Source of the DNA: Pseudomonadota bacterium
Lineage (GTDB): Bacteria; Pseudomonadota; Alphaproteobacteria; Rhizobiales; Hyphomicrobiaceae
Assembly: GCA_023430315.1 (NCBI GenBank)
Contig: JAEZAW010000188.1
Span: 1 to 26,252 of the forward strand
Direction of reading: 5' to 3'
Length of the DNA: 26,252 bases
The translations under genes and the position numbers were made by a program. The first letter of the stretch is position 1; each line of letters opens with the position of its first letter. Below the pieces are notes generated by a model. That model was given only the letters and a program-made list of their open reading frames with translations. It was not told the DNA's origin and did not search any database. This document shows, one piece after another, positions 23,983 through 26,252 of the stretch.

Positions 23983-24642
23983 ATGAGCACGCTTCCGAGG
24001 AGGGCGCCGTTCATCACCTTCGAAGGTGGCGAGGGCGCCGGCAAAACGACCCAGACACGCCTGCTCGCAGACCGCCTCACGACGGCTGGGACTGCGTGCC
24101 TGCTCACGCGCGAACCCGGTGGCGCGCCCTTCGCCGAGGAAATCCGCACGCTGCTGCTGCGCACCGATTTGCCACCACGCAGCGCCATGGCCGAGGCACT
24201 GCTGTTCCTTGCCGCGCGCGCAGATCACGTCGCCGAGACGATCATGCCGGCACTCGCTGCAGGCCGGTGGGTGATCAGCGACCGCTTCGCGGATTCGACC
24301 TTCGCCTATCAGGGCGCAGCAGGTGGCGTGCCGCACACGACGCTTGCCGAGTTGCACCGCCTCGTGCTCGGCGACTTCCACCCGGACCTCACGCTGGTCC
24401 TCGACCTGCCACCCGAGATCGGCCTTGCCCGTGCCGGCGCACGTCTCCAGGGCACGCGCACCTCCGACGGCTTCGAGAGCCGCGCGCTCGCCTACCACGA
24501 AGCGCTGCGGCAGGGTTTTCGCGCCATCGCAGCGGACAATCCGGCGCGCTGCGTTCTCATCGATGCCAGTGGCTCGACCGACGATGTCGCCGCGCAGATT
24601 TGGGCGGTCGTCGAGGCGCGCCTATCGAGTAATATGGGCTGA
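23983..24642 (+). CDS. tmk: Thymidylate kinase (dTMP kinase)
   Basis: The product has 219 residues. It phosphorylates dTMP to dTDP with ATP. The P-loop GGEGAGKT is at residues 15-22, the TREPGG motif follows, the DR motif (Asp100-Arg101 in ISDRFADSTFAYQG) binds dTMP, and the LID region carries RLQGTRTSDGFES. The ATG is 15 bp after the dac stop with no evident Shine-Dalgarno, suggesting coupled translation. Its stop shares one base with the holB start (TGATG). The linkage tmk–holB is widespread in bacteria. Confidence 0.96.
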   Translation: MSTLPRRAPFITFEGGEGAGKTTQTRLLADRLTTAGTACLLTREPGGAPFAEEIRTLLLRTDLPPRSAMAEALLFLAARADHVAETIMPALAAGRWVISDRFADSTFAYQGAAGGVPHTTLAELHRLVLGDFHPDLTLVLDLPPEIGLARAGARLQGTRTSDGFESRALAYHEALRQGFRAIAADNPARCVLIDASGSTDDVAAQIWAVVEARLSSNMG

Positions 24643-25766
24643 TGGCACGCAGAGCGACAGCCGTATCCGAGATCGAAGCCCTGCCGGAGGTCGACCGGCT
24701 GGAAGGCTTCCCGCATCCGCGCGATACCGTGGAACTCTTCGGTCACGAGACCGCCGAGCGCGAGCTTGCCGCAACCTTTGCGAGCGGGCGGATGCATCAC
24801 GCCTGGATGCTCAGCGGACCGGCCGGCATCGGCAAGGCCACGCTCGCCTATCGCATCGCCCGCTTCGCGTTGGCACCGCCCGGCGAGCGCACGATCGCGC
24901 AAGGCCTCGCCATTCCCGAAAAGAGCATCACAGCCGCGCAGGTCCGTGCGCTGTCGCATCCGGGGCTCGCGATCGTGCGGCGTGCCTACGACACCAAGAC
25001 CAAACGCTTTCCCGCGACGATCCCGGTCGACGCCGTGCGCGACCTCAAGACCTTTCTCGGCCGCACCGCCGACGAGGGTGCCTGGCGCGTCGTCATCGTC
25101 GACAGTGCCGACGAGTTGAATCTCAACGCCGCCAATGCGCTGCTGAAGGCACTGGAGGAGCCACCTAGGCGGACGCTCTTCCTGCTGGTGGTGGCCCAGC
25201 CCCAGCGGCTGCTCAGGACGATCCGCTCGCGCTGCCGGACACTTGAGCTTGGCGCGCTCGACGCTTCCAATCTCCGTCGCGCTGCCACCGCCGCGCTCGC
25301 TGCTGCTGAAACAGCACCACCTGCCGAAACCGACTGGCGGACGCTCGAAAACCTCGCCGAGGGTAGCGTCCGCCGTCTGCTCGAATTGTCGGCAACGGAC
25401 GGCCTCAGTCTCTACCGGCGGATCGAGACGCTCATCCAGGGCCTGCCGCGGATCGACTGGCAGCTCGCCCACTCGCTCGGCGAAGAGCTCGGCAGTACGG
25501 CCGCCGACGCCCGTTTCACACTTTTCTTCGATCTTCTTCTGGGGCTTATCGGGCGCCTCGTCAGGGCCGGGGCAGCCGGGACCGGCAATGCGGACGATAT
25601 GGCACTGTCCCGTAAGCTTATTCCCGCGGGCAGGCTTGCCTCATGGGCCGAGCTGTGGGAAACCATCGTCCGCGACAAGGCCGAGACGCTGGCGCTCAAC
25701 CTCGACCGCAGGATGCTGATCCTCGATACGCTGGCCCGCCTGCAGCGGACCGCCGAGGCGGCCTGA
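24642..25766 (+). CDS. holB: DNA polymerase III subunit delta' (clamp-loader AAA+ protein)
   Basis: The product has 374 residues. It is an AAA+ clamp-loader subunit. The P-loop-like GPAGIGKA (residues 59-66) ends in Ala where an active ATPase has Thr/Ser, as expected for the non-hydrolysing delta' subunit. WRVVIVDSADELNLNAANALLKALEEPP is the Walker-B-region signature and LRTIRSRC the arginine-finger SRC motif. The Cys4 zinc module of E. coli delta' is absent from the corresponding region (residues about 85-130), which I take to be a usual alphaproteobacterial trait. It overlaps tmk by one base and precedes metG by 87 bp. Confidence 0.95.
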   Translation: MARRATAVSEIEALPEVDRLEGFPHPRDTVELFGHETAERELAATFASGRMHHAWMLSGPAGIGKATLAYRIARFALAPPGERTIAQGLAIPEKSITAAQVRALSHPGLAIVRRAYDTKTKRFPATIPVDAVRDLKTFLGRTADEGAWRVVIVDSADELNLNAANALLKALEEPPRRTLFLLVVAQPQRLLRTIRSRCRTLELGALDASNLRRAATAALAAAETAPPAETDWRTLENLAEGSVRRLLELSATDGLSLYRRIETLIQGLPRIDWQLAHSLGEELGSTAADARFTLFFDLLLGLIGRLVRAGAAGTGNADDMALSRKLIPAGRLASWAELWETIVRDKAETLALNLDRRMLILDTLARLQRTAEAA

Positions 25767-25853
25767 AGCATTCATACCAGCGCCCGATAGCAAGAAAGTC
25801 GCCCTCCGCAGGATGTCTAATGCCCGCGGCAAGGCCCACGGAGCATTGATCAC

Positions 25854-26252
25854 ATGAGCGGGCGCACGTCCTTCTACGTTACGACGCCGATCTATTACCC
25901 CAATGGCGAGCCGCACTTCGGCCACGCCTATACGTCGATCGCGTGCGACGTGATGGCCCGCTTTGCCCGCCTCGACGGCCGCCAGGTCTTCTTTCTGACG
26001 GGCACGGACGAGCACGGGCTCAAGATGAAGCAGAGCGCCCTCAAGGAAGGGATCTCGCCGCAGGCGCTGGCCGACCGCAACTCGGCGCGCTTCAAGGAAC
26101 TGTTCGCGGCGCTCAACATCTCGAACGACGATTTCATCCGCACGACCGAGCCGCGCCACTACGCCGCCTGCCAGGAGCTGTGGCGCCGTATGGCCGACGC
26201 CGGCGACATCTACCTCGACAGCTATGCCGGCTGGTACTCTGTGCGCCAGGAG
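25854..26252 (+). CDS. metG: Methionine–tRNA ligase, N-terminal part (3' end outside window)
   Basis: The first 133 codons are in the window, ending exactly at its last base with no stop. ATG 25854 follows GGAG (25840-25843) with a 10-base spacer. It opens MSGRTSFYVTTPIYYPNGEPHFGHAYT, containing the class I HIGH motif as HFGH (residues 21-24). FLTGTDEHGLKMKQSA, the conserved TGTDEHG region of the catalytic fold, follows, and the segment ends at YAGWYSVRQE. It charges tRNA-Met for initiation and elongation. The KMSKS loop would be beyond the window. Linkage tmk–holB–metG is common in alphaproteobacteria. Confidence 0.96.
   Translation, partial: MSGRTSFYVTTPIYYPNGEPHFGHAYTSIACDVMARFARLDGRQVFFLTGTDEHGLKMKQSALKEGISPQALADRNSARFKELFAALNISNDDFIRTTEPRHYAACQELWRRMADAGDIYLDSYAGWYSVRQE

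Overview
The window is about 26 kb of GC-rich chromosomal DNA from an alphaproteobacterium, most likely of the order Hyphomicrobiales (Rhizobiales). This rests on protein style and gene order: a dac–tmk–holB–metG run, overlapping thiS–thiG–thiE, an EF-G-like translational GTPase with an altered G3 motif, and a large GlcD/YdiJ-type oxidase facing a serine–glyoxylate aminotransferase. The order is an inference; I cannot name a genus. Genes are dense and similar in composition. I saw no insertion sequence, prophage, CRISPR array, tRNA or rRNA.

Layout. 1–3025 (+): the C-terminal part of a Lon-like AAA protease, whose start lies outside the window, translationally coupled to a tandem Usp-like protein. 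A perfect 18-bp hairpin at 3030–3069 separates these from a convergent EF-G-like GTPase (3073–5124, -). 5494–7766 (+): an L-threonate/3-hydroxyisobutyrate-type dehydrogenase and a fumarase/PcaB-superfamily lyase. 7770–13681 (-): truA, a short-chain dehydrogenase, an MFS transporter, a CHAD-domain protein and thiSGE. 14029–14847 (+): a membrane-anchored PL14-like protein. 14860–15920 (-): rph and a small ABM-family monooxygenase. 16204–16965 (+): a SAM methyltransferase. 16970–21276 (-): an FAD/Fe-S 2-hydroxyacid dehydrogenase overlapping an amidase. 21447–22643 (+): the aminotransferase. 22753 to the end (+): a D,D-carboxypeptidase, tmk, holB and the first 133 codons of metG.

How the genes work together. 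ThiS, ThiG and ThiE supply thiazole formation and coupling for thiamine. truA, rph and metG are RNA-processing and translation genes. tmk and holB serve dTTP supply and the replisome clamp loader. The divergent FAD/Fe-S oxidase + amidase and aminotransferase could form a small 2-hydroxyacid-to-amino-acid route, for example glycolate to glyoxylate to glycine; this is a hypothesis from family and layout only.

No obviously new system stands out. The points most worth a second look are the EF-G-like GTPase with Ser in place of the catalytic G3 His, the Lon-like/Usp-like coupled pair, the oxidase–amidase–aminotransferase locus, the dehydrogenase–lyase pair, and several inverted repeats in intergenic DNA.
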